Both the position numbers and the translations under genes were made by a program. A stretch of DNA of 64,000 nucleotides from Candidatus Peribacteria bacterium (lineage in GTDB: Bacteria; Patescibacteriota; Gracilibacteria; Peribacterales; Peribacteraceae). The stretch's first letter is position 1. Every line of letters begins with the position of its first letter. Under the pieces are notes generated by a model. The model had not been told where the DNA came from, did no database searches, and saw only the letters and a list, made by a program, of their open reading frames with translations. Below, one piece after another: positions 25,843 to 33,937 of the stretch. The stretch lies in contig JAHFJN010000001.1 in the NCBI GenBank assembly GCA_023245865.1, positions 661,537 through 725,536 of the forward strand. Reading direction: 5' to 3'.

Positions 25843-27333
25843 ATGAACCCCCTTTCTCTTCAAGAAAAGTTCGGCCTCTCATCCGCCCACGGTGGCACCG
25901 ATTTGGAATTTCGTCCTGCGATTGACGATACAAAGGCTCTGATGGAATTTGCGAAGAAACATGCAGTCACGATGGTCGACTATACGTTCGTCGATGTCCC
26001 GGGCACCTTGCAACATACGAGCAAACCCTTGCACGAGCTCGAGGGCGTGCTCGAAGGCGGCGCAGGGTTCGATGGCAGCAGCATCCGGGGATTTCAGCAG
26101 ATCGAGGAATCCGACATGCTGCTCATCCCCGATGTGAAAAGTGCCTATCTGGACCCGTTTCTCGGAGAACCGACCTTGTCCGTCCTTTGTGATGTAAAAG
26201 ATCCTGTCTCCGGACAGTGGTACGAGAACAGCCCGCGGACCATTGCCCACCGCGCGGAGCAATTTTTGAAAGACAGCGGCGTCGCAGATATCGCCTACTT
26301 CGGCCCCGAGGCGGAATTCTTCATTCTCGATAACGTGCAATACGGCGAAGGACCGGAGGGAGCGTTCTACAAAGTCGACAGTAACGAGGCGATCTGGAAC
26401 ACAGGAAGAGAAGAGACATCGGGGAATGCGGGCTACAAAATCCGCCACAAGGAGGGGTACTTCCCGGTGAGCCCCATGGACAGTCAGCAGATGATTCGCG
26501 CCGAGATGGTCCGCGAGATGGAGCGTGCAGGTATCGAAATCGAGACCTTCCACCACGAAGTGGCAACCGGTGGCCAAGCCGAGATCGACATGCGATTCGA
26601 TGAGCTCCTCACGATGGCCGACAAGCTGCTGCGGTACAAATACATCGCGCGCAATGTTGCAGCGCGCTACGGAAAGACCGTCACCTTCATGCCAAAACCG
26701 ATCTTTGGTGACAACGGCTCCGGGATGCACGTACATCAGAGCCTCTGGAAGAACGGCAAGCCGCTCTTTGCCGGAAACTCGTACGCAGACTTGAGCGAGA
26801 TGGCCCTGAATTACATCGGCGGACTTCTCGCTCACGCTCCTGCCTTATGCGCCCTCTGTAACCCTACCACGAACAGTTACAAGCGCTTGGTCCCTGGGTT
26901 TGAAGCACCAGTGAACTTGATCTACTCCGCGCGCAATCGCTCGGCCGCGATTCGGATTCCGATGTATAGCAAAAATCCAAAATCAAAGCGCGTGGAATTC
27001 CGTATGCCCGACGCCTCTTGCAATCCATACCTCGCCTTCTCGGCGTTGCTCCTTGCCGGACTTGATGGCATCGAGCGACGACTCGACCCGGGCCTCCACA
27101 CCGATGAAAACCTTTACCAAATGTCCCCTGAGCGCCTGGCGAAAATCAAGCATGCGCCGGGAACCCTCACGGAAGCGCTCGATGCGCTCGAGAATGATCA
27201 TGAATTCCTCACAAAATCAGGCGTCTTCACGGAGGAATTCCTCACATCGTATATCGCCGCTAAGCGAGCAGAGGCCGCCGACGAAGCGATGCGTCCAACC
27301 CCGCATGAGTTCTTTAAATACTTCGATGTTTAA
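25843..27333 (+). CDS. glnA: Glutamine synthetase, type I
   Basis: Makes glutamine from glutamate, ammonium and ATP. At 496 aa it carries the GSI motifs: Phe-Asp-Gly-Ser-Ser-Ile near residue 75, Gly-Pro-Glu-Ala-Glu-Phe-Phe (metal ligands), His-His-Glu-Val-Ala, Asn-Gly-Ser-Gly-Met-His-Val-His, Asn-Arg-Ser-Ala-Ala-Ile-Arg-Ile-Pro, and Glu-Asn-Leu-Tyr-Gln-Met near 422, the position of the adenylylated Tyr in GSI-beta. Whether it is adenylylated is unknown, as no glnE is seen here. amtB follows 21 bases later, so uptake and assimilation are linked. Probably controlled by the divergent TrmB protein. Confidence 0.96.
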   Translation: MNPLSLQEKFGLSSAHGGTDLEFRPAIDDTKALMEFAKKHAVTMVDYTFVDVPGTLQHTSKPLHELEGVLEGGAGFDGSSIRGFQQIEESDMLLIPDVKSAYLDPFLGEPTLSVLCDVKDPVSGQWYENSPRTIAHRAEQFLKDSGVADIAYFGPEAEFFILDNVQYGEGPEGAFYKVDSNEAIWNTGREETSGNAGYKIRHKEGYFPVSPMDSQQMIRAEMVREMERAGIEIETFHHEVATGGQAEIDMRFDELLTMADKLLRYKYIARNVAARYGKTVTFMPKPIFGDNGSGMHVHQSLWKNGKPLFAGNSYADLSEMALNYIGGLLAHAPALCALCNPTTNSYKRLVPGFEAPVNLIYSARNRSAAIRIPMYSKNPKSKRVEFRMPDASCNPYLAFSALLLAGLDGIERRLDPGLHTDENLYQMSPERLAKIKHAPGTLTEALDALENDHEFLTKSGVFTEEFLTSYIAAKRAEAADEAMRPTPHEFFKYFDV

Positions 27334-27354
27334 TTCTCAATTTCCCCCACCCCT

Positions 27355-28551
27355 ATGAATACCGGCGACACTTCCTTCGTCCTTATCAGCTCCGCCCTCG
27401 TTGCAATCATGACCCCCGGCCTTGCATTTTTCTATGGAGGGCTTGTGAAGCGCAAGAACGTACTCAGTATCATGATGCAGAGCTTCATTGCGATGGGAAT
27501 CGTCACGGTCCTGTGGTCGGTACTCACCTTCTCACTCGCATTTGGCCCGGACCATAACGGTTGGATCGGAGGACTCGATTACTTGTGGCTCCACGGCGTG
27601 AGCCTCGCGCCGAGCGCAACTTACGGCACGACGATTCCGTTTCTCGCGTTCTTTGTGTTCCAGATGATGTTCGCCATCATCACGCCTGCACTCATCACGG
27701 GCGCGTTTGCGGACCGAATGAACTTCAAGAGCTATCTGCTCTTCCTCATCCTCTGGAGCATCCTCATTTACGCACCGCTTGCGCACTGGGTTTGGGGTGG
27801 TGGGTTCATTGCTAAGCTCGGCGCGATCGACTTCGCAGGAGGAACGGTGGTGCATATCAGCTCCGGCTTTGCTGCGCTCGCCTCGGTGTTTGTGCTCGGA
27901 AAACGCGTGAACCGGGCGCACCTGCCGCATAATATTCCGTTTGTCGGCCTTGGGGCGGCACTGCTCTGGTTTGGGTGGTATGGCTTCAATGCGGGAAGTG
28001 CGCTTGCCGCCAACGGCCAAGCGGCCGCAGCGTTCGTGAATACCCAAATCGCCCCCGCGACCGCAATGGTCGCGTGGCTGCTGCTCTCGTGGATGGTGGA
28101 CGGGAAGCCGAGCGTAGTGGGCTCGCTCGTGGGAGCAGTCGCGGGGCTCGTCGCAATCACGCCTGCGGCGGGTTATGTGCCACCCACTGCAGCGCTCGTG
28201 ATCGGCCTTGCAGCTGCAATCGGATGCTTCTACGCAATGAAGTTCAGGGCCTGGATGAAGTGGGACGACGCACTCGATGTGTGGGGATGCCACGGTGTCG
28301 GCGGCGTGATCGGGTCCATTCTCACAGGAGTCTTTGCCGCCAAGAACATCGGAGGATTCTCAGGACTTCTGGAAGGAAACTCCGCACAGTTCATCGCCAA
28401 TCTTCAGGGTACCGCGATCGCCGTCGCCTTCAGCTTCTTCGGAACGTTCTTCCTGCTTCTCGTCATCCGCACCTTCATGAAGATCAAAGTCGGCGCGCAT
28501 GAGGAAGAAGATCTCGATAAAGCGCTGCACGGAGAAGAAGCTTATGCGTAA
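27355..28551 (+). CDS. amtB: Ammonium transporter
   Basis: A channel protein for ammonium/ammonia across the membrane. 398 aa with about eleven helices. Diagnostic segments are Phe-Phe-Tyr-Gly-Gly-Leu-Val at the first helix, Trp-x-Trp-Gly-Gly-Gly-Phe, Asp-Phe-Ala-Gly-Gly-Thr-Val-Val-His-Ile-Ser-Ser-Gly (first pore His), Trp-Phe-Gly-Trp-Tyr-Gly-Phe-Asn-Ala-Gly-Ser, and Asp-Val-Trp-Gly-Cys-His-Gly-Val-Gly-Gly (second pore His). No PII gene (glnK) is adjacent. Co-transcription with glnA is likely. Confidence 0.96.
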   Translation: MNTGDTSFVLISSALVAIMTPGLAFFYGGLVKRKNVLSIMMQSFIAMGIVTVLWSVLTFSLAFGPDHNGWIGGLDYLWLHGVSLAPSATYGTTIPFLAFFVFQMMFAIITPALITGAFADRMNFKSYLLFLILWSILIYAPLAHWVWGGGFIAKLGAIDFAGGTVVHISSGFAALASVFVLGKRVNRAHLPHNIPFVGLGAALLWFGWYGFNAGSALAANGQAAAAFVNTQIAPATAMVAWLLLSWMVDGKPSVVGSLVGAVAGLVAITPAAGYVPPTAALVIGLAAAIGCFYAMKFRAWMKWDDALDVWGCHGVGGVIGSILTGVFAAKNIGGFSGLLEGNSAQFIANLQGTAIAVAFSFFGTFFLLLVIRTFMKIKVGAHEEEDLDKALHGEEAYA

Positions 28552-28560
28552 AGGTGGGTG

Positions 28561-28566
28561 TATCAT
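28561..28566 (+). promoter_or_regulatory. -10 box, six bases from ATG
   Basis: TATCAT, six C bases, then ATG 28573. Confidence 0.5.
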
Positions 28567-28572
28567 CCCCCC

Positions 28573-29097
28573 ATGCGTAAGAAAGCACCGAAAGCAGGCA
28601 ACTACGCCTTCATCGACAGTCAGAACGTGAATCTCGCCATTCGCGACCAAGGGTGGATCCTCGACTGGTCACGTTTTCGACGGTACTTGCAGGACAAATA
28701 CCATGTCACCCATGCTTTCATCTTCATCGGATATGTGCCGGGCAACGAACAACTGTACACGAGTCTGCAGGAAGCCGGCTTCGTCCTTGTCTTCAAACCG
28801 ACGCTCGAAATACGCAAAGGAAAAAACACCATGACGAAAGGCAATGTCGATGCGGAACTCGTGCTTCACACCATGATCGAATGGAATAACTATGCCAAAG
28901 CAATCATCATTTCAGGCGACGGCGACTTCCACTGCGTCATCGAACATCTGCTCGCCAAGGGAAAATTACTGCACCTCATGATCCCCAACCAACGGAAATA
29001 TTCTTCGCTTCTCAGAAAATTCGGCCCGCACATCGTGTTCATGAGTCCGCTGCGCGGCAGGCTTGAATACAAAAAGCAGCACAAGAAATTAAAATGA
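28573..29097 (+). CDS. NYN domain protein (LabA/DUF88 type)
   Basis: A 174-residue PIN-like fold, probably an RNase. The acidic metal site is visible: Phe-Ile-Asp-Ser-Gln-Asn-Val-Asn near residue 14, Gly-Asn-Val-Asp-Ala-Glu-Leu in the middle and Ile-Ser-Gly-Asp-Gly-Asp-Phe near 115. The tail is basic. The RNA target is unknown. ATG 28573 follows TATCAT at exactly six bases; an in-frame GTG at 28558 is less likely. Confidence 0.83.
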   Translation: MRKKAPKAGNYAFIDSQNVNLAIRDQGWILDWSRFRRYLQDKYHVTHAFIFIGYVPGNEQLYTSLQEAGFVLVFKPTLEIRKGKNTMTKGNVDAELVLHTMIEWNNYAKAIIISGDGDFHCVIEHLLAKGKLLHLMIPNQRKYSSLLRKFGPHIVFMSPLRGRLEYKKQHKKLK

Positions 29098-29193
29098 GGG
29101 GCATAGCCGCGGGACAGGACCCTTTGGTTGACCCCTCATCGTGATGGACTGATCATAGCAAGAAAGAATGCCCTCAACAAGCCTTTTCAGAGC

Positions 29194-29236
29194 AAAAAAC
29201 CCGCCGTCCGCCGGAGGCGGAGGAACGGGTGGTTTT
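29194..29236 (-). terminator. Intrinsic terminator of nth
   Basis: Read on the minus strand, a GC-rich hairpin with arms at about 29220-29236 and 29198-29216 ends in six T bases, 21 bases after the nth stop. The stem core is TCCTCCGCC/TCCGGCGGA-like. Confidence 0.7.
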
Positions 29237-29256
29237 AGCGCCAAGAGTATAGTGCA

Positions 29257-29949
29257 TTACGTACGTCTCCGCATGCTTTTCTTCGGTTTTGCCATGTCCT
29301 TCCTTCCAAGTACCAGCGATGACGGACACTGCGTCGCAAACACACACGCACCGCAATTGCGGTTGCGCGCCGTGCAGACCGCTCGACCGTGGCTGATCAG
29401 GAGCACCGTGACATCACGCCAGCGCCTCAGCGGAGCTGCTTGCATCAAATCCAGTTCGATCTTGTTCGGGTTATGGTGGGAACTAAGCCCCAAGCGCTGT
29501 GCCAAGCGCTGCACATGCGTATCAACCGCGATGCCGAGGTTTTTATTAAAGACGGCGGAGAGAATGACGGATGCAGTTTTTCGCCCGACGCCGGGAAGCT
29601 CGAGTAATTCTTCCATGGTATCGGGCACCTGCCCTCTGTGTTTTTCGAGGAGCATCGCACACATACCGCGAATCGATTTCGCTTTCATGCGGTACGTCCC
29701 GCAACTGTGGATATCCTCTTCCAATTGTTCCACCGGCACGCGCAGATAATCCTTCACGGTCCTGTATTTAGGATACAAAATTTTCTCCGTGACGATATTC
29801 ACGCGCTTGTCCGTGCACTGCGCACTCAAGATCACCGCTACGAGGAGATCGAGGGGCGTGCGGTAGTGAAGGAAAGTTTTTGGCGGATGATAAATTTTTT
29901 CGAGCTTCCGGAGAACTGTGGCCATTGGAATACCAGTGCGTCTACGCAT
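29257..29949 (-). CDS. nth: Endonuclease III (DNA glycosylase/AP lyase)
   Basis: Base-excision repair enzyme for oxidised pyrimidines. The helix-hairpin-helix Leu-Pro-Gly-Val-Gly-Arg-Lys-Thr-Ala carries the catalytic Lys, and Val-Asp-Thr-His-Val supplies the Asp. The C-terminal iron-sulfur ligands Cys-x6-Cys-x2-Cys-x5-Cys are complete, followed by a basic tail. The start is fixed at ATG 29949 because TACTCT sits exactly six bases upstream; a TTG two codons earlier is inside that gap. Confidence 0.94.
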   Translation of the reverse strand: MRRRTGIPMATVLRKLEKIYHPPKTFLHYRTPLDLLVAVILSAQCTDKRVNIVTEKILYPKYRTVKDYLRVPVEQLEEDIHSCGTYRMKAKSIRGMCAMLLEKHRGQVPDTMEELLELPGVGRKTASVILSAVFNKNLGIAVDTHVQRLAQRLGLSSHHNPNKIELDLMQAAPLRRWRDVTVLLISHGRAVCTARNRNCGACVFATQCPSSLVLGRKDMAKPKKSMRRRT

Positions 29950-29955
29950 ACGCAA

Positions 29956-29961
29956 AGAGTA
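29956..29961 (-). promoter_or_regulatory. -10 box of nth, six bases from ATG
   Basis: TACTCT on the minus strand, bordering a family C repeat on its upstream side. Confidence 0.5.
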
Positions 29962-30025
29962 CCGGAATAACAGAGTAACGGAATAACAGGGACCTGTTAC
30001 TCCGATCCCCGATCTCCGTTACTCC
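29962..30025. repeat. Family C repeat (GGAATAAC / GTTACTCC inverted)
   Basis: The left half contains CGGAATAAC twice and GAGTAAC; the right half has GTTACTCC twice in inverse orientation. A sister copy is at 43720-43783. Both sit between divergent genes, right behind a -10 box. Confidence 0.75.
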
Positions 30026-30084
30026 CAAAAATGTACATTAAACTTCCTTTCGCTCTCCCGATGCTCCGCTATAGTTCTTCCCTC

Positions 30085-30669
30085 ATGCCCAGCCTCCCTC
30101 CCCTCACAGTCTTTGACGTGGAAACGACGGGCCTCGATCCACGCCGCGGACATCGCATCATTGAGATCGCAGGGGTCAGGATCGAACAAGGGAACATCCT
30201 CACCGAAAGTGCATTCACGAGCTTCGTGAACCCCGAGCGCAGTCTCCCCTTTGAAGCGCGCCAGGTGAATGGCATCAGTGAGGAGGATGTGCGCAATGCC
30301 CCAACAATCATGACCGTCCTCCCGCGCTTTTTAGAATTTACGAAAGCCAGCATCCTCGTCGCACATAACGCCGTCTTCGATAAATCCTTCCTCGATGCGG
30401 AAAAGGAATTCTGCTGGGGATACGTCAACCTCCCTGAAATTCTCTGCTCTCTTACGTTAAGTCGAAACTTGTTCCCCACAATGTCGCGCCATAATCTGGA
30501 TGTGCTCAGTGAGCGTTTTCACATGCCGCTGCCCGCCGGCCGTCACCGTGCGCTCCCCGATGTACTCCAGACCGCAGCGATATTCCTGAAAATGCTCGAC
30601 GCAGGGAAGATCCAATCGATGGAGGAGTTGCGCAGACGCGCAAGTATAGAGCAAGCTGTGGCTAGGTGA
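30085..30669 (+). CDS. DnaQ-like 3'-5' exonuclease
   Basis: A DEDDh exonuclease of 194 aa. Exo I is Phe-Asp-Val-Glu-Thr-Thr-Gly-Leu-Asp (residues about 8-16), Exo II is Val-Ala-His-Asn-Ala-Val-Phe-Asp near 95, and Exo III is Gly-Arg-His-Arg-Ala-Leu-Pro-Asp near 152. It could proofread replication as a free epsilon-like subunit or process RNA/DNA ends. ATG 30085 follows TATAGT by nine bases. Its TGA overlaps the GTG of def (GTGA). Confidence 0.87.
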   Translation: MPSLPPLTVFDVETTGLDPRRGHRIIEIAGVRIEQGNILTESAFTSFVNPERSLPFEARQVNGISEEDVRNAPTIMTVLPRFLEFTKASILVAHNAVFDKSFLDAEKEFCWGYVNLPEILCSLTLSRNLFPTMSRHNLDVLSERFHMPLPAGRHRALPDVLQTAAIFLKMLDAGKIQSMEELRRRASIEQAVAR

Positions 30670-31124
30670 CCCCCCTCCCTATCCTCACCGGCGCAAATAA
30701 TCCGATCCTCCGGACGAAAACCAAACCCGTGAAGAAGATCACAAAAGATGTCCTCAAGCTCCTCAAGGACATGGAACAAACGACCATCGCCGCAGAGGGG
30801 CTGGGACTCGCCGCTCCCCAAGTCGGACACGGCGAACGTGTGTGCATCGTGAAACTCCATGGAAAATTGATGCCGCTCATCAATCCGGAGATTACGCACA
30901 AAAGCCGTGAACAGGAGATCGCGGAGGAGGGGTGCCTCAGCCTCCCGAATATCTGGGTCCAAGTTCCGCGCGCGGTCTCTATCGTCATCACCTATCAGAA
31001 TGCTAAAGGAGCGGAGGAGGAGCGAAAATTAGAGAAACTCGAAGCGCGGATCGTCCAGCACGAGGTGGATCATTTGGAAGGGAAATTAATCGTCGACTAC
31101 GGGGAACACCCAAAACCTCTTTAA
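30666..31124 (+). CDS. def: Peptide deformylase
   Basis: Removes the formyl group from new polypeptides. 152 aa with all three motifs: Gly-Leu-Gly-Leu-Ala-Ala-Pro-Gln-Val, Glu-Glu-Gly-Cys-Leu-Ser-Leu-Pro (metal Cys) and Gln-His-Glu-Val-Asp-His-Leu-Glu-Gly (metal His pair). It starts with GTG, overlapping the stop of the exonuclease gene, so translation is coupled. Confidence 0.95.
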   Translation: MTPLPILTGANNPILRTKTKPVKKITKDVLKLLKDMEQTTIAAEGLGLAAPQVGHGERVCIVKLHGKLMPLINPEITHKSREQEIAEEGCLSLPNIWVQVPRAVSIVITYQNAKGAEEERKLEKLEARIVQHEVDHLEGKLIVDYGEHPKPL

Positions 31125-31131
31125 TGACTCA

Positions 31132-31707
31132 TCAATCACGGGAAAAATAATCTACATATTTTTTCAGAAAGCGTCTTCTTGCTTTGTCCAAGCGACTCTT
31201 CACCGTCCCGAGGGGAATACCCAACGACTTCCCGATGTCCTCGAGAGGCATTTCCTTAAAATAGAAAAGATTCAATACTTTCTGATCGATGCTACGTAAT
31301 CGTGCAATCGTCGCACGCACCTCTCTACTATCTTCAGATTGTAACGCTCTCGCTTGTGCGGACATTCCTTTCCAATCCTGAACGTCAAAGGCATCACCAT
31401 CTGATTCCCCTCTTGCAATAAAATATGACTTCCTCTTGCGTCGAATGTTAAAGTTATCGGCAACACGCTGCGCGATTCTTTTCAGCCATCGTTCCACTTT
31501 ATTCGGGTCTTTGAGCTGTCCAATGTTTCTTTGTGCACGGAGAAATACATCTTGCGTCAAATCTTTCGCATCATGATACGATTTAACCCTTCGTAGGATG
31601 ACTGCAAAAACTGACTGTTGATGCTGCTGAAAAAGCGCTTCTATAGACAGATCTGGGGTTACCCCTTCCTCCAATTGATCCGCCGATGATTCACCGAGCA
31701 TATGCAT
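31132..31707 (-). CDS. ECF-type RNA polymerase sigma factor
   Basis: About 191 residues with region 2 (Phe-x2-His-Gln-Gln-Ser-Val-Phe, then Asp-Ala-Lys-Asp-Leu-Thr-Gln-Asp-Val-Phe-Leu-Arg) and region 4 (Leu-Arg-Ser-Ile-Asp-Gln-Lys-Val-Leu-Asn-Leu-Phe-Tyr, then Leu-Gly-Ile-Pro-Leu-Gly-Thr-Val-Lys-Ser-Arg). ATG 31707 is preferred: TTGACT, 16 bases, TACATT, then nine bases to this ATG. Longer TTG-start versions are possible. No anti-sigma gene is adjacent, unlike the second ECF sigma at 36351. Confidence 0.87.
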   Translation of the reverse strand: MHMLGESSADQLEEGVTPDLSIEALFQQHQQSVFAVILRRVKSYHDAKDLTQDVFLRAQRNIGQLKDPNKVERWLKRIAQRVADNFNIRRKRKSYFIARGESDGDAFDVQDWKGMSAQARALQSEDSREVRATIARLRSIDQKVLNLFYFKEMPLEDIGKSLGIPLGTVKSRLDKARRRFLKKYVDYFSRD

Positions 31708-31796
31708 GAAGGTAGCAATGTAATCCTTCAAAAGTCGGAGTCAATACTCATTTACAGTTGCCGCTTGAATGGGTTTTCGTCTACTCTTTGCGGGAA

Positions 31797-33212
31797 ATGC
31801 CTACGCTCGAAGCAATTATAGGATTGGAAGTTCACGCTCAAATGAGCACGAAGACAAAGATGTTTTGCGGGTGCGACAATGATGCATTTGGAAAAGAACC
31901 AAACACCACCGTCTGCCCCATCTGCATGGGACACCCGGGCACATTGCCTGTTCCCAATAAAGAGGCGGTGAGCAAAGCGGTGCGAGCCTCGCTCGCGATC
32001 GGGTGCACGATCGCTCCCGACTGCCACTTCGACCGCAAGCATTATTTTTACCCCGATCTTCCCGCAGGGTTTCAAATCTCGCAATATGATTTCCCGCTCA
32101 GCAAGGGTGGAGTGGTGGAGTACGAGGGCGGGACATGCCGCATCACGCGCCTCCACATGGAAAACGACGCCGGCAAACTCACACATGTCGGAAGTACGAC
32201 ACTCTGCGACTATAATCGCGCGGGCACACCTCTCATGGAAATCGTGACGGAACCGGATCTTAGAAATGCCGAGCAAGCGGTCGCATTCGCCCAAGAACTC
32301 AGGAGGATTCTGATCGCAGTCAGTGCCTCGGAAGCAGATATGTTTAAAGGGATGATGCGGTTCGATGCCAGTATATCGCTTCGCCAAGTTGGAACGGAGA
32401 AATTGAATCCAAGAAGTGAAATTAAAAATTTAAACTCGTTCAAGGCATTGGAAAGAGCGCTGCAGTATGAGGAAAAAAGGCTTCGCGATGTGTGGGAAGA
32501 GACAGGCGGCCCTCTCAAAGGGAACATCACCGTCGGATGGATGGATGATGAAGGTAAAACTCGCATGCTGCGCGATAAAGAAGATGCACAGGACTATCGT
32601 TACTTCCCCGAACCCGATATTCCGCCGCTCCATTTCGAAGCAAAAAACATTGCAGTCATAAAAAAAGCATTGCCCCCGCTTCCGCGTGCAGAGCGGGATC
32701 GATATGCGGCACTCGGCCTTTCACTTTCAGAAGCGATGCAGTTGATGGATGATTCTTCTCTCCGAACAATTTTCGACGCCGTGTACGCACAAACAAAAGA
32801 TGCCAAGCGAAGTTCGAGCATCGTCCTCTCGCAGCTCGTTGGATTTTTGAAGGCGGATGAAAAAGCGGCGGGCGATGGGCCGGATGCCGAAGCGATTTTG
32901 GAATTGATCGCGGCGATCGATGCAGGAACGATCAGCGCGAACGCCGGCAAGGAAGTGCTCGAGACGATGGTGAAAACCGGGAAACCTGCGAGTGCAATCA
33001 TCAAGGAAGGCGGCATGCAGCAGATCAGTGATGACGCGGCACTGGAGGATCTCGTCAAAAAAGCGATCGCCGCGAACTCCAAATCTGTCGCAGACTTCAA
33101 AGCTGGCAAGCAAGCGGCACTCGGTGCGATTGTCGGATGGATTATGAAGGAAACCAAGGGACAGGCGAACCCGGGGAAAGTGAATGAAATGCTGCGAAAG
33201 ACGATTTCTTGA
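31797..33212 (+). CDS. gatB: Asp-tRNA(Asn)/Glu-tRNA(Gln) amidotransferase subunit B
   Basis: Subunit B of GatCAB, which amidates mischarged Glu-tRNA-Gln and Asp-tRNA-Asn. 471 aa. The start Ile-Gly-Leu-Glu-Val-His-Ala-Gln, the zinc cysteines in Phe-Cys-Gly-Cys and Val-Cys-Pro-Ile-Cys-Met-Gly-His-Pro-Gly, Pro-Asp-Leu-Pro-x-Gly-Phe-Gln-Ile-Ser-Gln and Asp-Tyr-Arg-Tyr-Phe-Pro-Glu-Pro-Asp are clear. A C-terminal helical tail (YqeY-like) binds tRNA. gatA and gatC are elsewhere. TACTCT lies nine bases before the ATG. Confidence 0.96.
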   Translation: MPTLEAIIGLEVHAQMSTKTKMFCGCDNDAFGKEPNTTVCPICMGHPGTLPVPNKEAVSKAVRASLAIGCTIAPDCHFDRKHYFYPDLPAGFQISQYDFPLSKGGVVEYEGGTCRITRLHMENDAGKLTHVGSTTLCDYNRAGTPLMEIVTEPDLRNAEQAVAFAQELRRILIAVSASEADMFKGMMRFDASISLRQVGTEKLNPRSEIKNLNSFKALERALQYEEKRLRDVWEETGGPLKGNITVGWMDDEGKTRMLRDKEDAQDYRYFPEPDIPPLHFEAKNIAVIKKALPPLPRAERDRYAALGLSLSEAMQLMDDSSLRTIFDAVYAQTKDAKRSSSIVLSQLVGFLKADEKAAGDGPDAEAILELIAAIDAGTISANAGKEVLETMVKTGKPASAIIKEGGMQQISDDAALEDLVKKAIAANSKSVADFKAGKQAALGAIVGWIMKETKGQANPGKVNEMLRKTIS

Positions 33213-33303
33213 GTACAAAATGTATTCAAAACATTCTTCTTACTCCTAGTCCACCGCACTTCCTTGCGTAATTTCAGTGTGGGCGTACGATGGCGTGATT
33301 TGT

Positions 33304-33341
33304 CCGGTGTCATCCTGAGCACAGTCGAAGGGCGACACCGG
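33304..33341. repeat. Family B palindrome
   Basis: CCGGTGTC and GACACCGG close the element; inside are CATCCTGAGC and GTCGAAGGG. Confidence 0.75.
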
Positions 33342-33397
33342 CAAATACAAAATGAACATCCAGACAAACATTCGTTCTTTTGACTCTCACAGAGTCA

Positions 33398-33430
33398 CCC
33401 ACCGTAGCTCCAGAAGGAGCGAAGGCGGGT
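33398..33430. repeat. Family F palindrome (CCCACCGTAGC...GGCGGG)
   Basis: CCCACCGTAGCTCC and GGAGCGAAGGCGGG form an imperfect hairpin. A sister copy is at 60215-60244, and a related segment lies inside the gene at 38928-40382. Confidence 0.65.
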
Positions 33431-33739
33431 CACCCACCATCCCGTAGAGAGGAGAAAGATCATGGTCGTGGTTTTTCTCCTCTCTGCTCTGCAACGTTCG
33501 TATGGACGATGTGAGGTCGCTCCCCATACGCACCCCCCTCTACTCCCCAGTGTTCCCCATCGCTCCTTGAGAGATGCGGCGAACCGGTCCGGGGACTTCG
33601 GTTGGTTCCGAGGAGAAACAAGAGACCAGAGCAAGGCAGAGACACGAGGGCTCCTCCCCTCCGTCCTCCTCCCATAAAACCAGGCGGCTCAACGCTATAT
33701 CTAGCGTCGATAGCCGTGGAGGCAGGCACAAACAAATAC

Positions 33740-33771
33740 AAAAAGGTCCACGCAAGTGGCCTTTTTGTTTT
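33740..33771. terminator. Bidirectional intrinsic terminator
   Basis: AAAAAGG-CCAC pairs with GTGG-CCTTTTT around a GCAA tetraloop with one bulged T, and T-rich tracts follow on both strands. It can end efp transcripts from the minus strand and any RNA from 33213-33740 on the plus strand. Confidence 0.75.
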
Positions 33772-33937
33772 GGTCAAAGGAAAACCTACGGTTTTCCTCT
33801 GGCCGGAACTCCTTTCCCTTACAAGGAGTGCCTCCAGCGAAAGCAAGCTTCCTCTTCGGCACAGGTTGTTTTATTCGTCTGGGGGCCCGCCGCCACGGGC
33901 CTGCATGAAGCTAATGAAGCTCATGCAGCTAAAGAAG

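Larger units (their letters stand above)
33213..33937. other. 725-bp gene-free, hairpin- and repeat-rich region
   Basis: No convincing gene: the short open frames have no family resemblance or promoter box at the right place. It holds a family B palindrome (33304-33341), a family F palindrome (33398-33430), an 11-base inverted repeat GAGAGGAGAAA/TTTCTCCTCTC (about 33449-33484), a further inverted structure around 33688-33716, a strong terminator (33740-33771), a GGAAAACC/GGTTTTCC hairpin (33780-33798) and a period-9 AAGCTAATG-type repeat (about 33906-33942). The density of stems before a terminator suggests a non-coding RNA. I could not match RNase P, tmRNA, SRP or 6S signatures. Confidence 0.5.

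Noticed and set aside
33440..33720. Partial likeness to RNase P RNA segments on the minus strand (GGAGGGGAGGA and CCACGACCA)
   Set aside because: The segments are in the wrong order and the universal GAGGAAAGTCC and ACAGAA-type core is missing.
33395..33847. Several overlapping open frames of 70-130 codons on both strands
   Set aside because: They cross palindromic repeats, match no family, lack the promoter pattern of real genes here and contradict each other in frame.
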